64,000 nucleotides of DNA from Welwitschia mirabilis (lineage: Eukaryota > Gnetophyta > Gnetopsida > Welwitschiales). Each line of letters begins with the position of its first letter. The stretch's first letter is position 1. The stretch is from positions 176,625,647 to 176,689,646 of the forward strand of contig JBOZIK010000001.1 of the NCBI GenBank assembly GCA_051453625.1, written 5' to 3'. This document shows, one piece after another, positions 43,885 through 56,351 of the stretch. The position numbers and the translations under genes were made by a program. The notes beneath the pieces were generated by a model, which was given only the letters and a program-made list of their open reading frames with translations, was not told where the DNA came from and ran no database searches.

Positions 43885-46402
43885 CAAAGACCACCCACCT
43901 CATCCATTCTACTATGAGTTCATTAGACTTACCGATTGTGCATAGTGACATCTTTACATAAATAAGAATAATAGATTATTATCCTTCCATGGTTTTAGTT
44001 GAAATTATGTTAATTCTTTTTTTTAAGAGAAAGTCATCTTTATGTTTGAGTTTTTTTAATCAAGGCTTGCATTAATTTGATTTTTTTAATTTGAAATTAA
44101 GGAAAGAAAAGATGGTTTTCTACTTTTATGTTGTATCTTTCTTTCAAGCATTTATGGGGATAAGATATTTTTTTAATTAGGCTAATANNNNNNNNNNNNN
44201 NNNNNNNNNNNNNNNNNNNNNNNNNNNNNNNNNNNNNNNNNNNNNNNNNNNNNNNNNNNNNNNNNNNNNNNNNNNNNNNNNNNNNNNNNNNNNNNNNNNN
44301 NNNNNNNNNNNNNNNNNNNNNNNNNNNNNNNNNNNNNNNNNNNNNNNNNNNNNNNNNNNNNNNNNNNNNNNNNNNNNNNNNNNNNNNNNNNNNNNNNNNN
44401 NNNNNNNNNNNNNNNNNNNNNNNNNNNNNNNNNNNNNNNNNNNNNNNNNNNNNNNNNNNNNNNNNNNNNNNNNNNNNNNNNNNNNNNNNNNNNNNNNNNN
44501 NNNNNNNNNNNNNNNNNNNNNNNNNNNNNNNNNNNNNNNNNNNNNNNNNNNNNNNNNNNNNNNNNNNNNNNNNNNNNNNNNNNNNNNNNNNNNNNNNNNN
44601 NNNNNNNNNNNNNNNNNNNNNNNNNNNNNNNNNNNNNNNNNNNNNNNNNNNNNNNNNNNNNNNNNNNNNNNNNNNNNNNNNNNNNNNNNNNNNNNNNNNN
44701 NNNNNNNNNNNNNNNNNNNNNNNNNNNNNNNNNNNNNNNNNNNNNNNNNNNNNNNNNNNNNNNNNNNNNNNNNNNNNNNNNNNNNNNNNNNNNNNNNNNN
44801 NNNNNNNNNNNNNNNNNNNNNNNNNNNNNNNNNNNNNNNNNNNNNNNNNNNNNNNNNNNNNNNNNNNNNNNNNNNNNNNNNNNNNNNNNNNNNNNNNNNN
44901 NNNNNNNNNNNNNNNNNNNNNNNNNNNNNNNNNNNNNNNNNNNNNNNNNNNNNNNNNNNNNNNNNNNNNNNNNNNNNNNNNNNNNNNNNNNNNNNNNNNN
45001 NNNNNNNNNNNNNNNNNNNNNNNNNNNNNNNNNNNNNNNNNNNNNNNNNNNNNNNNNNNNNNNNNNNNNNNNNNNNNNNNNNNNNNNNNNNNNNNNNNNN
45101 NNNNNNNNNNNNNNNNNNAAGTGTAAGACTAGGGAGACAAAGGGGAAAAAAATTAAGATGGGATTGAAGACTTCTGATGATTTGCTTAATTTAACATTTA
45201 TTACTTAATATCTTTTTACTACTCTTGATTTACATGAATTTACTTTATCAATGCATTACCTTATTGTACATAGATCAATAATTAAATAAATTTTTTCTAG
45301 TCCACTACTCTAGTTTTGTAGTCTCTTTTATTCATAACATGCATGGTAAAATGTTAGTTGCATTTTAATTTATCCCATTTCCATTTATTTGACCATGTTA
45401 TACCACATGCATTTACCCTTTTATCTCTATGAGAAAGCATATTTAAAGGTATAGATGTATTTGTTATGATGAAAGCTCCCCTTTTATGAGTAATGCTAGG
45501 ACTAAGTTAGTCTAAAGTATCATTAATATTAAATTGTCCTTAGGCTTTAATTTCACTGAGTTTTTATTTCTCCTAAGCCTCCATGCCATTTCATTACTTT
45601 ATATATTATGTTTTTCTAATTACTGCATCCTCACTTATTCACTATTCCAAACTCAAGAGTATTTGCTATAGAAAATTGCACTGCCATAAGAGATCATTGG
45701 TACTACCATTAAATTTTCCTTATTTATCTTATGTTTTCCTAAGAAACCTCTTGTTTAGACCCAAAATAATCTCAGGTTATTAGTAGGTTATGATCATTTT
45801 TAAAAATAGACTATAACTTAGTCTTCATCTATTTTCCATCTTATTTTAACACTTCCTTCATCATCTTTATTTCCACCTTTTTCTTTATTTGTACCTCTTC
45901 TTCCTCTTAACTTTTTGACTTTCATTTATCTTCATTACTTTTATATATAACAAGAATTTGTAAGGCCTCACTAGTTATGATTTCTCATAGAATTACCTTC
46001 GACTTCATCCATTTGTTAGCATTTTTCTTTTTCTTTTCTTATGCGTTATAGTTTTGTTTTGCACTACTTTTATTTTTTTGTATTTTAAGTTTCAATAAAA
46101 TGATATGTAGAAAAGCATCTTTATTTTAATGTGGTATCAATTTGTTCTCAAATCCTACATTAAATTTTCCTATCTTTTTGAACTTTGAGAATAAAATTCA
46201 ACTTTGGTTGAGGGTATGATATTCACATTTTTTAAGAAATTTTTGATTTTGATGTGTTATTTTTATAAACGTTATCCAATATTTTCAAAGTTTTTATTAT
46301 TTTTAACATGATGCTTTAATGTTTTCTTTAGAAAGTTTTCCATGTTACTCATTCTTTATCAATGTTTTACTGAGGGACTAGCAAAAGTTTAGTTGAAGGA
46401 TG
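43885..46402 (+). other. Element B 3' non-coding region with a 931-N gap
   Basis: T-rich sequence without recognised ORFs. N fills 44,188-45,118. The last 230 bp (46,170-46,402) match the end of the window (63,790-64,000) in element D and end in a purine tract-like TTGAAGGATG before the 3' LTR. An open frame at 45,583-45,783 has no domain. Confidence 0.6.
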
Positions 46403-47709
46403 TGTTAACATGTAAAAATTGACATTGATGTTAAGTATATCAAGCTAATTTATCATAATGAAGATATTAATTTAACTATTTTAATTATAAAAGTATGTGT
46501 TATGTTATTTTATATGCCATAATTAATCTTATGCATTTTTTCATGAAATTTTTAGGAATCTAGTAGCATTATGAAGCATATGTTATAAATTGGGGTAAAT
46601 CCTACTGAAAATGCTAGCAACATTGGTTCCTTGTATAGTAGCACTAGTCATATAAGAGTAATTACATTTATACTTATGGTCTTAATTTTTTATGGAGAAG
46701 TAAGTCACGTATGGTTGTTAACTTAGTTATTTACTATATCAAAATCAACCATTACCTTTAATAATATATGGTGGTGACACTGGAAGACATGTAACGGTGA
46801 CATATGACAGTGGCATGTGGAGGTAGCACTAGAGATATGTGACAATAGCATTGGTTAATGGAAGAATCTAGCTCTAAATGCCATGTGTTGAATTCATCAT
46901 AACAACACTTACCAAATCCTATAAAATAGAAGATCTAGCTATCTTGCCTAATGCTATGTAATAAAAATTATGATCATCCACCTAATGCCATAAGCCAAAG
47001 GATCCTAACCATCCCAACTTTATCTTCTTTTATAAAGAACCATTTATTATATAATCTTGAATCTCTATCAATATCTTGTTGGTGAAAGCTTTAGAAGGAG
47101 TAATCTTCATGATGTCATTTTAAGCTCCTCCTCTAGAATAGGCTAGCCTTAAGGCAAGCTTGATGTTTCCTTAGTTTAAGTCTTTTCCTTTGATGTAACG
47201 TAGTTCATATTTTTCAATAAAAGTTAGTTTCCATTTCTTGATATTAAGTGTGCATTACTTCATACTCAAAATGCTTAATTTGGAAATATGTAAATATTAA
47301 GTTATATATATTTTTGAGTGAGCCTCGTTTGTTTATAATTTAAATTCTTAACTTTTAATTATTTGATTATCATTGGGAGACAAATCCTACTTATCATACT
47401 TATGAGTAGACTATCAAGGACCAAAAGTGACAAAGGTATTTCACAACTACTCATGTGATGAATGAGATTATGTCACCATGATTCAAGCCAAAAAGACCTT
47501 TTATTGATGAAAATATGCAAGTTAGTACTTTAAGTATTAGTCTGTTTTCTTGCTTCTATCACTTGAAGTTTTTCTTTTCATCTTCTTAGTTCATAATTTT
47601 ATTTTAATTTGTTTACATTACTATTTATGTGTTTAGCTATTTTAGCTACCTCCATTGTCCCTATGGAAGAACAAGACTAGGTCCTTATCTAATTTGATTA
47701 TAAGTTTCA
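46403..47709 (+). mobile_element. 3' LTR of element B
   Basis: It starts TGTTAACATGTAAAAATTGA and pairs with 40,393-41,693. It ends about ATTATAAGTTTCA. Divergence from the 5' copy is high but lower than that between the LTRs of element A, consistent with a later insertion. Confidence 0.8.
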
Positions 47710-48194
47710 TTCATTTAAAAAATAATATTTGAAAAGTTCATCTTAGTTTTATTTAATAGTTGACTACATAATCTTTCATTTCTCTCAAATGTATGGAATA
47801 TAGTAAGTTATAAAAAGATATATGCTACATTAATAGGAGATTAAGATGATTATTAACCAAAGAAAAATAGTTGATTAAATGATTTCTTAATGCTAAGCAA
47901 CTCTAGGGGAATAATACATTATTTAGAACCTTCTCTAATAGATCTAAGATCTTATGATCGTATATTGGAAATGAAGTGGAAAAGTTAACAAAAAGTCATC
48001 ATAGAATGCTTTGAAAAAGTAATTAAGGCCATTGTAAATAAGAAGCATAAATAATTTTAAGGCTTTCAAACCCCAAATTTGAAGAGAATGATTAAGGTAA
48101 TACAATGAAAGAAGGTTATAAAGAGAAGGAACAAATATTCTTAATAAATATTAAGATGGTAGAAAATCCCAAAACATAGGAAGTTATATCTATT

Positions 48195-49060
48195 CTAATG
48201 AATTAAAAATACCTAGATGTATCTATAGATGAACTGCCTAGTATCTACTAATTAGGCAAATATAATTTACTATAAATCTACTACTTGATACAAATCCAAT
48301 TTATAAGGTATCATATACAATGTCATCTAGTAAGATTTTGGAGGTTAAATGTTAATTGCAAAAGATATTAAGGATTTATCAGACTTAGTACCTCAACATT
48401 GAGATCACTAGTTATTTTTTTAAGAAATGAATAATATAATAAGGCTCTACAAATATTATAAATAGTTGAAAAAAGTTACTATTAATAAAAAATACACACT
48501 TTCAAGAATTGATGACTTATTCGATTAGATAAAAGTTAAAAATGTTTTATCTAAAATGTATCTAAAGTTAAGATATTATTAATTTCACATCAAGGAAGAT
48601 GATATTTTGAAATAGTATCTAGAACATGTTATTGGTATTATGGATTTAGTCTTATGCATTTTGAATTAAAAAATGTCCTAACAATGTTTATGGTATAATG
48701 AGAAAGAGTTTTTCACCACTATTTAGATAAATTTATTATCGTCTTCATCGATAATACTCTTATCTACTATAGAACAGAGAAAGGATGATCTTGGCATTTA
48801 GGGATAGTTCCATAGGCTTTTAGAGATCACTAGTTATATTCTAGTGAAAGAAAGTGTTATTTTTGGAAAAGGAAAACTAACTTTTATGATTATGTTATTA
48901 CAAGTGATGGGATTTAAGTGGTCATATGTAAGGTAGAAGCAATCTTAACTTGGTCTATACTTAAAAAGGTGACTAAATTATTTAGTTTTCTATGATTAAT
49001 AGGTTATTATCAAAGGTTTATGAAGGATTTATTCAAAGTAATTACACCTCTATAAATTTA
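48195..49060 (+). pseudogene. Element A reverse transcriptase fossil
   Basis: KYLDVSIDELPSIY (48,210-48,252) matches the linker 'eyl.VFPdeLPGlPP'. INKKYTLSRIDDLFD (48,482-48,526) matches 'vknkYPLPRIDdLfDqL'. KLRYYXFHIKEDDI matches 'DLrsGYHQlrIkeeDi'. HHYLDKFIIVFIDNTLIY (48,716-48,769) matches 'fhpYLDkFVvvFIDDILIYS', with the second active-site Asp changed to Asn. YDYVITSDGI and FSFLXLIGYYQRFMKDL continue into the connection region ('flGHvvs.eGi', 'RSFLGLagYYRRFvkdF'). Confidence 0.9.
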
Positions 49061-49510
49061 TTCAAGAGAAAGAAGTTTAAATGGATAGATAAATATGAAA
49101 ATTCTTTTTAAATATTGAGCAAGGAACTCACTTCTTCTCCCTTATCAATCATGCTAGAAGTAGCTAGGTCATTCTCCATATATACAATTTCATCTTGTAG
49201 GGAATATACTATGTTTTAATGCAAGATGAAAGAGTTGTCACTTATAAGTTATGAAAAATTAAGCCTTATGAAAAGAACTATCCTAGACATAGTCTACAAT
49301 TAGTTACAAGAGTTCATGAACTTAAGATATGATGACAATATTTATATGAAGAGTAATTTGAAGTTTGAACTAATCACCAAAGTTTAAAGTATACTTTTAA
49401 TCAAGAAAATCTTAATATTGAATAGAGTAGATGGTATAGTAGCTTAAAAATTACTACTTTGAGATTAAGTACAATGAATAAAAAGAAACTAAGGAAGAAG
49501 ATGCATTAAG
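49061..49510 (+). pseudogene. Element A RNase H region fossil
   Basis: KFKWIDKYENSF (49,073-49,108) matches 'kf.Wt.kce.sF' that opens the RNase H tether. LVTYKLXKIKPYEKNYP-type words (about 49,235-49,290) match 'ViaYaSrqLk.hEknYpthD'. Frames change often and the catalytic residues cannot be read with confidence. Confidence 0.65.
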
Positions 49511-49639
49511 TAGTAGGATATATGCAAAATCCATGATTTGTATTAATCATTAGTGGCTTAAAGATGTTAAATAATAGTTATAGTAAGACATATTTTACTT
49601 GGAAAAATAAAAATATTAAAGCAAGACATCTTATAAGCT

Positions 49640-50430
49640 AATTTTTAGTTTACTCATGATATATTTCTGACATTTAAGAAAAAGTTGTATATTCTAGAAG
49701 ATGGAAATTTATGAAAATAGGTTTCAAGTAAAAGCCATAGAACAAAATATTTATGACATCTTAGTAGTATTAAGATGATCATAATATATCTGAGTAGTTT
49801 TTGTGGCTTGATCATAAGAATGACATAGTCGATTTTATCTTCAAGTATCTTGAATTCTAGTAAATGAATGTAGAACATGGATTAAAGATGGAGGATTAAA
49901 ATCACATGACATTTTTAAATGGAAATTGAATATTATTAGCATGGATTTTATTATGGAATTACCAAAGGATCGAGTAGGATGTAATGCATATCTAACAGTA
50001 GTGGATCAATTAATAAAAGTAGCATAATTTTTAGCCATTACTAATAAGATCTAAGTTAAGAAAAATATAATATTATTTATAAAATATATTTTTTTGATTA
50101 TATACATAGCCTTAAAAGATCATCTCTCATTGAGATTCTTGTTTTACTTTTATATTTTTATAAACATTATAATAATCATTAAGGATTAACTTAAATTTAA
50201 GAATAGCTTATCATCCTAAAACAAATGGACAAATAGAATAAGTTAGCTAGGGGTTGGAAAATCTAATATAGGTATCCACATTAAAGCATCCTAGTAATTG
50301 CAATAAGTTGCTATGTATTTTTAAATTTTTGAAAATCAATAGTTATCGTAATTCTATCCAAGTGATACCCTATGATAATTTTACTCTAGAAGATGTATAA
50401 CTTCATTTTTTGGAATGACCCTAACGATAA
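49640..50430 (+). pseudogene. Element A integrase fossil
   Basis: MDFIMELPKDRVGCNAYLTV then VDQLIKVAXFLAI (49,939-50,037) match 'MDFi.gLP.s..g.daiwVvVDRLTKsAhFipi', with the first catalytic Asp kept. Near 50,205-50,265 AYHPKTNGQIE then GLENLI matches 'aYHPQTDGQsErviQ.LEdmLR', which carries the catalytic Glu. INSYRNSIQVIPY matches 'yNnsyhsSIqmaPyEal'. The second Asp region is scrambled. Confidence 0.85.
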
Positions 50431-50734
50431 CATTTTTCATTGATCTAAAAATGATTAAGAAAATCAAAAAGCACATGAAAATAATTAAGGAAATATTAGG
50501 GTAAGAGTTTGATCAATAGAATTAGTATGTAAAGAAACATCCAAAACCCTTAGAATTTAAATTAGTTTAACCATGTCTTCTTTAATGTTTTACCCATGAG
50601 AAATAATGTAATTAGAGGTGTAAAAAAATTAAATTAGCATCTTGGTACATAGGCCCATTCAAGATACTAGTAAGAATAGGTCTAGTGGCCTACGATTTAG
50701 ATCTTCCTACTAAATTAAAACATTTACATAATGT

Positions 50735-50950
50735 TTTTCATGTGTCCATGCTTAAAAAGTATGCATCCAACCTAATGCATGTTTTAAAATAGAATAATTT
50801 GTAAGCATCAAATGAATGTATCATTCAAGAAGAACCTATAAAATTCTAGGAATAAATGTAAATATCCTATGAAAATATGCAACTTTACAAGAGAAGATTA
50901 GATGGAGGAATCATTATCCTGACGAAATTACCTAGAAATTAGAAAACAAA
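50735..50950 (+). pseudogene. Element A integrase tail and chromodomain fossil
   Basis: FHVSMLKKYASNLMHVL (50,737-50,787) matches 'nVFHVSmLrKY..dpsHvl'. CIIQEEPIKF matches 'l.yeE.PvkiLd'. KIRWRNHYPDEITXKLENK (50,893-50,950) matches the chromodomain end 'vkVqWrnh..eEATWE.E.', with the conserved TWE lost. Confidence 0.8.
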
Positions 50951-51002
50951 ATTGAAAATAATTACCATTATTTATTTTAGTGTCCTATTTCTAGGAGAAA
51001 AT

Positions 51003-51020
51003 GTCCTAGTAGGGAGAACG
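51003..51020 (+). promoter_or_regulatory. Polypurine tract of element A
   Basis: GTCCTAGTAGGGAGAACG precedes the LTR start TGACATTTC. The AGGGAGAA run is the expected plus-strand primer, interrupted by decay. Confidence 0.6.
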
Positions 51021-52338
51021 TGACATTTCAAACTTATTAAGATTCTTATTACATTATTATTAGGCTATTAATTACCATTTTTATGGAATGCTAATATAGA
51101 CATCTGTATTTTGAAATTTTTTTTTGTGAAATATAATAAGTTTTAAAATGCTAACAAAAATAGCTATAACATTTCTATTAATGTTATGATATGATTGTGA
51201 TGTTAGAGCAATTCTTTAGCTATGTGAATTAAGATGTGTAATTTTCCTTATCCTTATAGTATTAGTTCACTAAATATAGATTATGGTTCACTACATTGAA
51301 TAAATGGAATGTTAAAATATATAAATATTATACTTGATCTTAGCCTTCACAAAGAACATGTGTTAGTATGTAAACTAATGTAGTATGGTGTAAGTTAAGA
51401 TTCTTGAATAGCAAAAGATCCTAGGAAATATTACACAGAAATAAGTTTGAATGATAGATTCATGTATGAAAAATAAAGGCTTATGTGAAAATATGTCATT
51501 AGTAATAAACGAATTTTCATCATTGCCCTAAAATGTTTAAAGGTATTCTTCATATGTAAAGTTAATAATGGGATGTGCGTTAGATATTTTATTAACTTCT
51601 TTATTATAACTTAAGTTGCATTATTGGTAAACTTTTAGTTAATGATTATCATTAAAATCATCTAGACCTCCTTGCAACACTCTTATTTCATAAGAATCTA
51701 GAGCCTGATCTAATTAAAACCTATGCAAGAATGATGATATTAACGCATGTGTTTTATTAAGGCTAGAATAATAAATTAGGTGATGATTAAAGAATATGAA
51801 GATTCCTAACTTATTAAAATAGTATAACTAGAAATGTTTTCATTTATGATTCTTATTCTAGCTTATGAATCAAATATCTACCTTTGAATTAAATATCTAC
51901 CTTTAACTCATCATAGGAATGTCTTAAAGATGTTCCTTTCTTTACATTAACTTTATTAAAAAAAATAAAATATTAAAATAGAAATTAAAAAAAGATACTT
52001 TAAATGCCTTACTATAGTGATATTTGTTTTTTGAAGAGAAAATGTAACAAATCAAGATACATAATCCTTGGTTTAATTATAGCTAGAAATTTGAAAGTTA
52101 TATGTTTCTATTTTCTTCAAAGATGTTAATACATGGAATTAATGAAATTTAGAATTAATAGAGGACATATATCAAGCATAGTTAATATGCAAAATTATGT
52201 AAGATAAAGATATGCGATATAAGTATAGTTATTAGTACAACTATAGTGATAGATAGGATATCATAAGAAGAGGTACAGGTCTAATAAGAATATATACATA
52301 TACATATCTCTCTCTTTTCCCTCTTACATATGTGTGTC

Positions 52339-52370
<32 letters not shown>

Positions 52371-55300
52371 TGTATGTATGTATAACATTGCAAAGGATGA
52401 CCAATGTAACCATTAAATTTATCACTACCACTCTTCTTTATCAACTATGATCCCTTCTTAACAGTGTTAACTCCTTTTTTTTCTCCCCACTGCCATCCTT
52501 AGTATTCTTTATTACTAATCTAAGTATATTACTAAGTGATGACATGTGATCTTGTTGATGTAATGCTAGATTAGGGGATAAGAATATTTAAAAAATAAAG
52601 TGGAGAAAATAATGCAAAGGCCAAAGAAAGATGAGAATTAATTTCTTAGATGATAAATCACAAGCTACAAGCACCACAAAAGGGGAGGAACATGTGGTTA
52701 ATAGGCTATATATCTAAAAAACGGTAGGAAAAGGAGTTAGATATAAGTAGATAGATGGATAAGGTCACTAGAAAAACAAGAAAACTTGATGTTATAAATA
52801 ATGAGAGAAGAAGGAAGGGCTAAAACAACAATTTAAAAATAAGGGAATAAAAGAGATCAGTAAGAAAAGCTTAATTTGAAGGTTTGATAGTGCTTCTTAC
52901 TAAACAATAACATAGATATAGCAGAAAATAAGATTTGGAGTACAAAATGCTAGGACGATTATGATCTTAAATGATTAAAAAAATTGTATAATTCTTCATT
53001 ATTAAAAGATTATGCATTGAACTTAGCTCAATAAAAGAAAGAAAATTTTCATAATTGTAGTTTAGATTTGAACATGAATTACTTTAATTATAAATAATGC
53101 CATACATAAGAGATGTAATCTCATTTTAGACATAATAAGGCACATCAACTTCATTAAAGTCTTTTACAAAGGTGATTATTTTTTGTTTGCATTTTAATTT
53201 GAGTTGAGAAGGATCATTCATCTTCATGATCTTGTGATTCTTCTATCCTGATTTCTAAAAGTATATTTATCTCCATATTTGAAATATTGGTCAACCCAAT
53301 GTTTATCACCTCTCTTATTCCCCATTAGATAGTTAGAATAGGGTGAGTTAACACATTAGTATTACCTTACTTACATTATCATGTAAGAGGAGTTTTATGT
53401 ATACATGAATAAAAATCATTTAGAACTCATGATAGCAAGTCATACGAAGAAATTATGTAATATTAATACATACATCCATACATTTATTTCTTCCTTAATG
53501 CTATGAGGTAGATATATTAACTACTATTTTGGTTAGATAATTCATAAAAACATGGTACAATTACCAATAATGTCAAATATTCTAGGGACAAGTTTATTTA
53601 ATAGGGAATTAAAGAAGTATTACTATTTCTATTATTAGTGTTGTTATTATGTATATGTATATGTATATTTTCCTACATACATATATANNNNNNNNNNNNN
53701 NNNNNNNNNNNNNNNNNNNNNNNNNNNNNNNNNNNNNNNNNNNNNNNNNNNNNNNNNNNNNNNNNNNNNNNNNNNNNNNNNNNNNNNNNNNNNNNNNNNN
53801 NNNNNNNNNNNNNNNNNNNNNNNNNNNNNNNNNNNNNNNNNNNNNNNNNNNNNNNNNNNNNNNNNNNNNNNNNNNNNNNNNNNNNNNNNNNNNNNNNNNN
53901 NNNNNNNNNNNNNNNNNNNNNNNNNNNNNNNNNNNNNNNNNNNNNNNNNNNNNNNNNNNNNNNNNNNNNNNNNNNNNNNNNNNNNNNNNNNNNNNNNNNN
54001 NNNNNNNNNNNNNNNNNNNNNNNNNNNNNNNNNNNNNNNNNNNNNNNNNNNNNNNNNNNNNNNNNNNNNNNNNNNNNNNNNNNNNNNNNNNNNNNNNNNN
54101 NNNNNNNNNNNNNNNNNNNNNNNNNNNNNNNNNNNNNNNNNNNNNNNNNNNNNNNNNNNNNNNNNNNNNNNNNNNNNNNNNNNNNNNNNNNNNNNNNNNN
54201 NNNNNNNNNNNNNNNNNNNNNNNNNNNNNNNNNNNNNNNNNNNNNNNNNNNNNNNNNNNNNNNNNNNNNNNNNNNNNNNNNNNNNNNNNNNNNNNNNNNN
54301 NNNNNNNNNNNNNNNNNNNNNNNNNNNNNNNNNNNNNNNNNNNNNNNNNNNNNNNNNNNNNNNNNNNNNNNNNNNNNNNNNNNNNNNNNNNNNNNNNNNN
54401 NNNNNNNNNNNNNNNNNNNNNNNNNNNNNNNNNNNNNNNNNNNNNNNNNNNNNNNNNNNNNNNNNNNNNNNNNNNNNNNNNNNNNNNNNNNNNNNNNNNN
54501 NNNNNNNNNNNNNNNNNNNNNNNNNNNNNNNNNNNNNNNNNNNNNNNNNNNNNNNNNNNNNNNNNNNNNNNNNNNNNNNNNNNNNNNNNNNNNNNNNNNN
54601 NNNNNNNNNNNNNNNNNNNNNNNNNNNNNNNNNNNNNNNNNNNNNNNNNNNNNNNNNNNNNNNNNNNNNNNATACCACTTCTTTTAACATCTTAGGTAGA
54701 TGTTTGGAATTTATTTTAATATAAATGTATGACCCTATTATGAACATAGTTGACATGCAAATGAATCAAAACCATGATGCATGAGGTTTCAATTACCTTG
54801 TTATCATTTATTTATTTATACTTACTCCTTATGCATGGAAAATTAATATTTTACATGATAAAATATTGTTGAATTCCTTATTTATTAAGAGTTATTATAA
54901 TTCAAGACATATCTTACATATAATATTGTATGTGATTTTTTATTTAATTTTAGAAGTTTCTATGATAATTATAATAGGTTGCATTTCTTAATGCACAAGT
55001 CATAGGATACCCTTGTATAAAAGCTATGTCATAGTATAGTACCTAGGCTATATTCTATAAAAACAATCTCATAGGATATCCTTTGCATGTAAATTTATAT
55101 TTAATTTTATAGGCTTCTATGATAATTGTAACAGATTGCATTTCTTAATACAGAAGTTATAGAATACCATTGTATAAAAATTATGTCATATTATAGTGCT
55201 TAAGCTAAATTCTATAAAACTATTTGAATATCTATTTAAAATTTTCTTTACATTATGGATTTAATGATATGTAACTACATTCTTACTTATTATTACTTTT

Positions 55301-56351
55301 CTTAATTAATTTTATTCCATGGAATATTATGCCTCTTATGAAGTGTGCTAATTTTTTTTCATTTAGTAGTTATCCTTAATTTTACATCATGGATGATTAT
55401 ATCTTCTACAAACTGTATTATATTCCTGATATTTAATAGTTATCCTTCACCTATAGCATGGATGAATATGTCTCCCATAAGATGTGTTGCATTCCTTATT
55501 TGACAATTACTTTACTTGCTTAAGTTGTATCATGGATACATATTTCACCTTTGAATTTTTAATCTCATGCACCATGATAAGTTTTATTATATGTGTATGC
55601 TAGTAAAAGGAAAAGCATTGATTTCTTAGAGGATAAATTAGTAGTTGAAAGGGAAATACAAGGAAAGAGTGGATGTATGATGAGGTGGTATAGTTGGCAA
55701 CGACAAGGGAAGGGGTTAGCTATAGGTGGGTAGGTGAATAAGATCACCACAGAAGAAAGAAAACTAGACATTATGAATAATATAAGGAGACACAACAATT
55801 AAAACAACAATAATAAAAAAATAATGTTGTAAGAAAGATTACCAAGCAAAGCTTAGTTTGAAGGATTAATAGCACTCATTATACAAGAATGAGATAAATA
55901 GAGTAGTAAGGAGGACATGGAGTATATCATCTTATGGTGATGATTATCTTAAATGGCAAAGAAAGAAAACATAAGGATTTTTTTTTTTTCTATTAAATAA
56001 CCATGCATTAAGTTAGCTAAATGAAAGTAAGAAATTTTCACAAAGTTTAGATCCAATCTTGAATTACTTACTTTGAAATTAATTCCATTCATAAAAGCTA
56101 CAATCCCATTCTAGATATTTTAGACATTTTAAAGCACATCAATTTCATTCAAAGCCTTTTAAGAGGGTAGTTATTTCTATTGAAGTTTGAACCTAAGCTA
56201 AGAAGGATCATTAGCTTCACTAACATTCATGCCTCAATGATTCTTCTATCATAAATTCTAAATGTATGTTCTTCTCCATTATTAAAACACTAGTTGACCT
56301 AGCCTCTATCACCATCCCTTTTAGTCCATTAGATAACTAGAATAGAGTGAG
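51021..56351 (+). mobile_element. 3' LTR of element A, with an internal partial duplication
   Basis: From 51,021 to about 55,600 it follows the 5' LTR from 34,449 to about 38,720. At about 55,600 it jumps back, and 55,600-56,351 matches 52,630-53,345 again (ATTTCTTAGA.GATAAAT, GAAGGATTAATAGCACT-like, CCATTAGATA..TAGAATAG.GTGAGT). So a segment of roughly 3 kb began a second tandem copy, which is cut at 56,352 by element D. The LTR end TGTTACA is not reached. A 984-N gap covers 53,688-54,671. Open frames at 52,241-52,444 and 55,565-55,798 are chance. Confidence 0.75.
52336..52382. repeat. (TATG)n microsatellite
   Basis: About ten tandem copies of TATG lie in the 3' LTR of element A, near the position of the (TA)n tract of the 5' LTR. 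Confidence 0.9.

Larger units (their letters stand above)
40393..47709 (+). mobile_element. Element B: Tat/Athila-type deletion derivative nested in element A
   Basis: Two LTRs of about 1.3 kb flank an interior that keeps an Asp-tRNA-type primer site, a short gag-proximal ORF and the integrase C-terminus. It lacks protease, reverse transcriptase, RNase H and the integrase core, unless some are hidden in the 931-N gap at 44,188-45,118. It separates the gag of element A from its pol, so it inserted later than A. The retained Pro-Phe-rich integrase tail is specific to Tat/Athila. I did not find a convincing target-site duplication. Confidence 0.85.
34449..56351 (+). mobile_element. Element A: giant chromovirus with LTRs near 5 kb, split by element B
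   Basis: The order is 5' LTR (34,449-39,246), primer site, gag, nested element B (40,393-47,709), reverse transcriptase, RNase H, integrase, chromodomain, polypurine tract and 3' LTR from 51,021. The chromodomain remnant and the end form (TGACATTTC ... TGTTACA) point to a Tekay/Del-like chromovirus. LTR divergence is high, with many indels and different microsatellites, so insertion is ancient. The protease is not readable. The right end is not reached: the 3' LTR carries an internal partial duplication and is interrupted at 56,352 by element D. Confidence 0.85.

Noticed and set aside
53638-54756. Open frames of about 350-370 codons on both strands
   Set aside because: They run through a 984-N gap and have only 13-30 real residues at each end.
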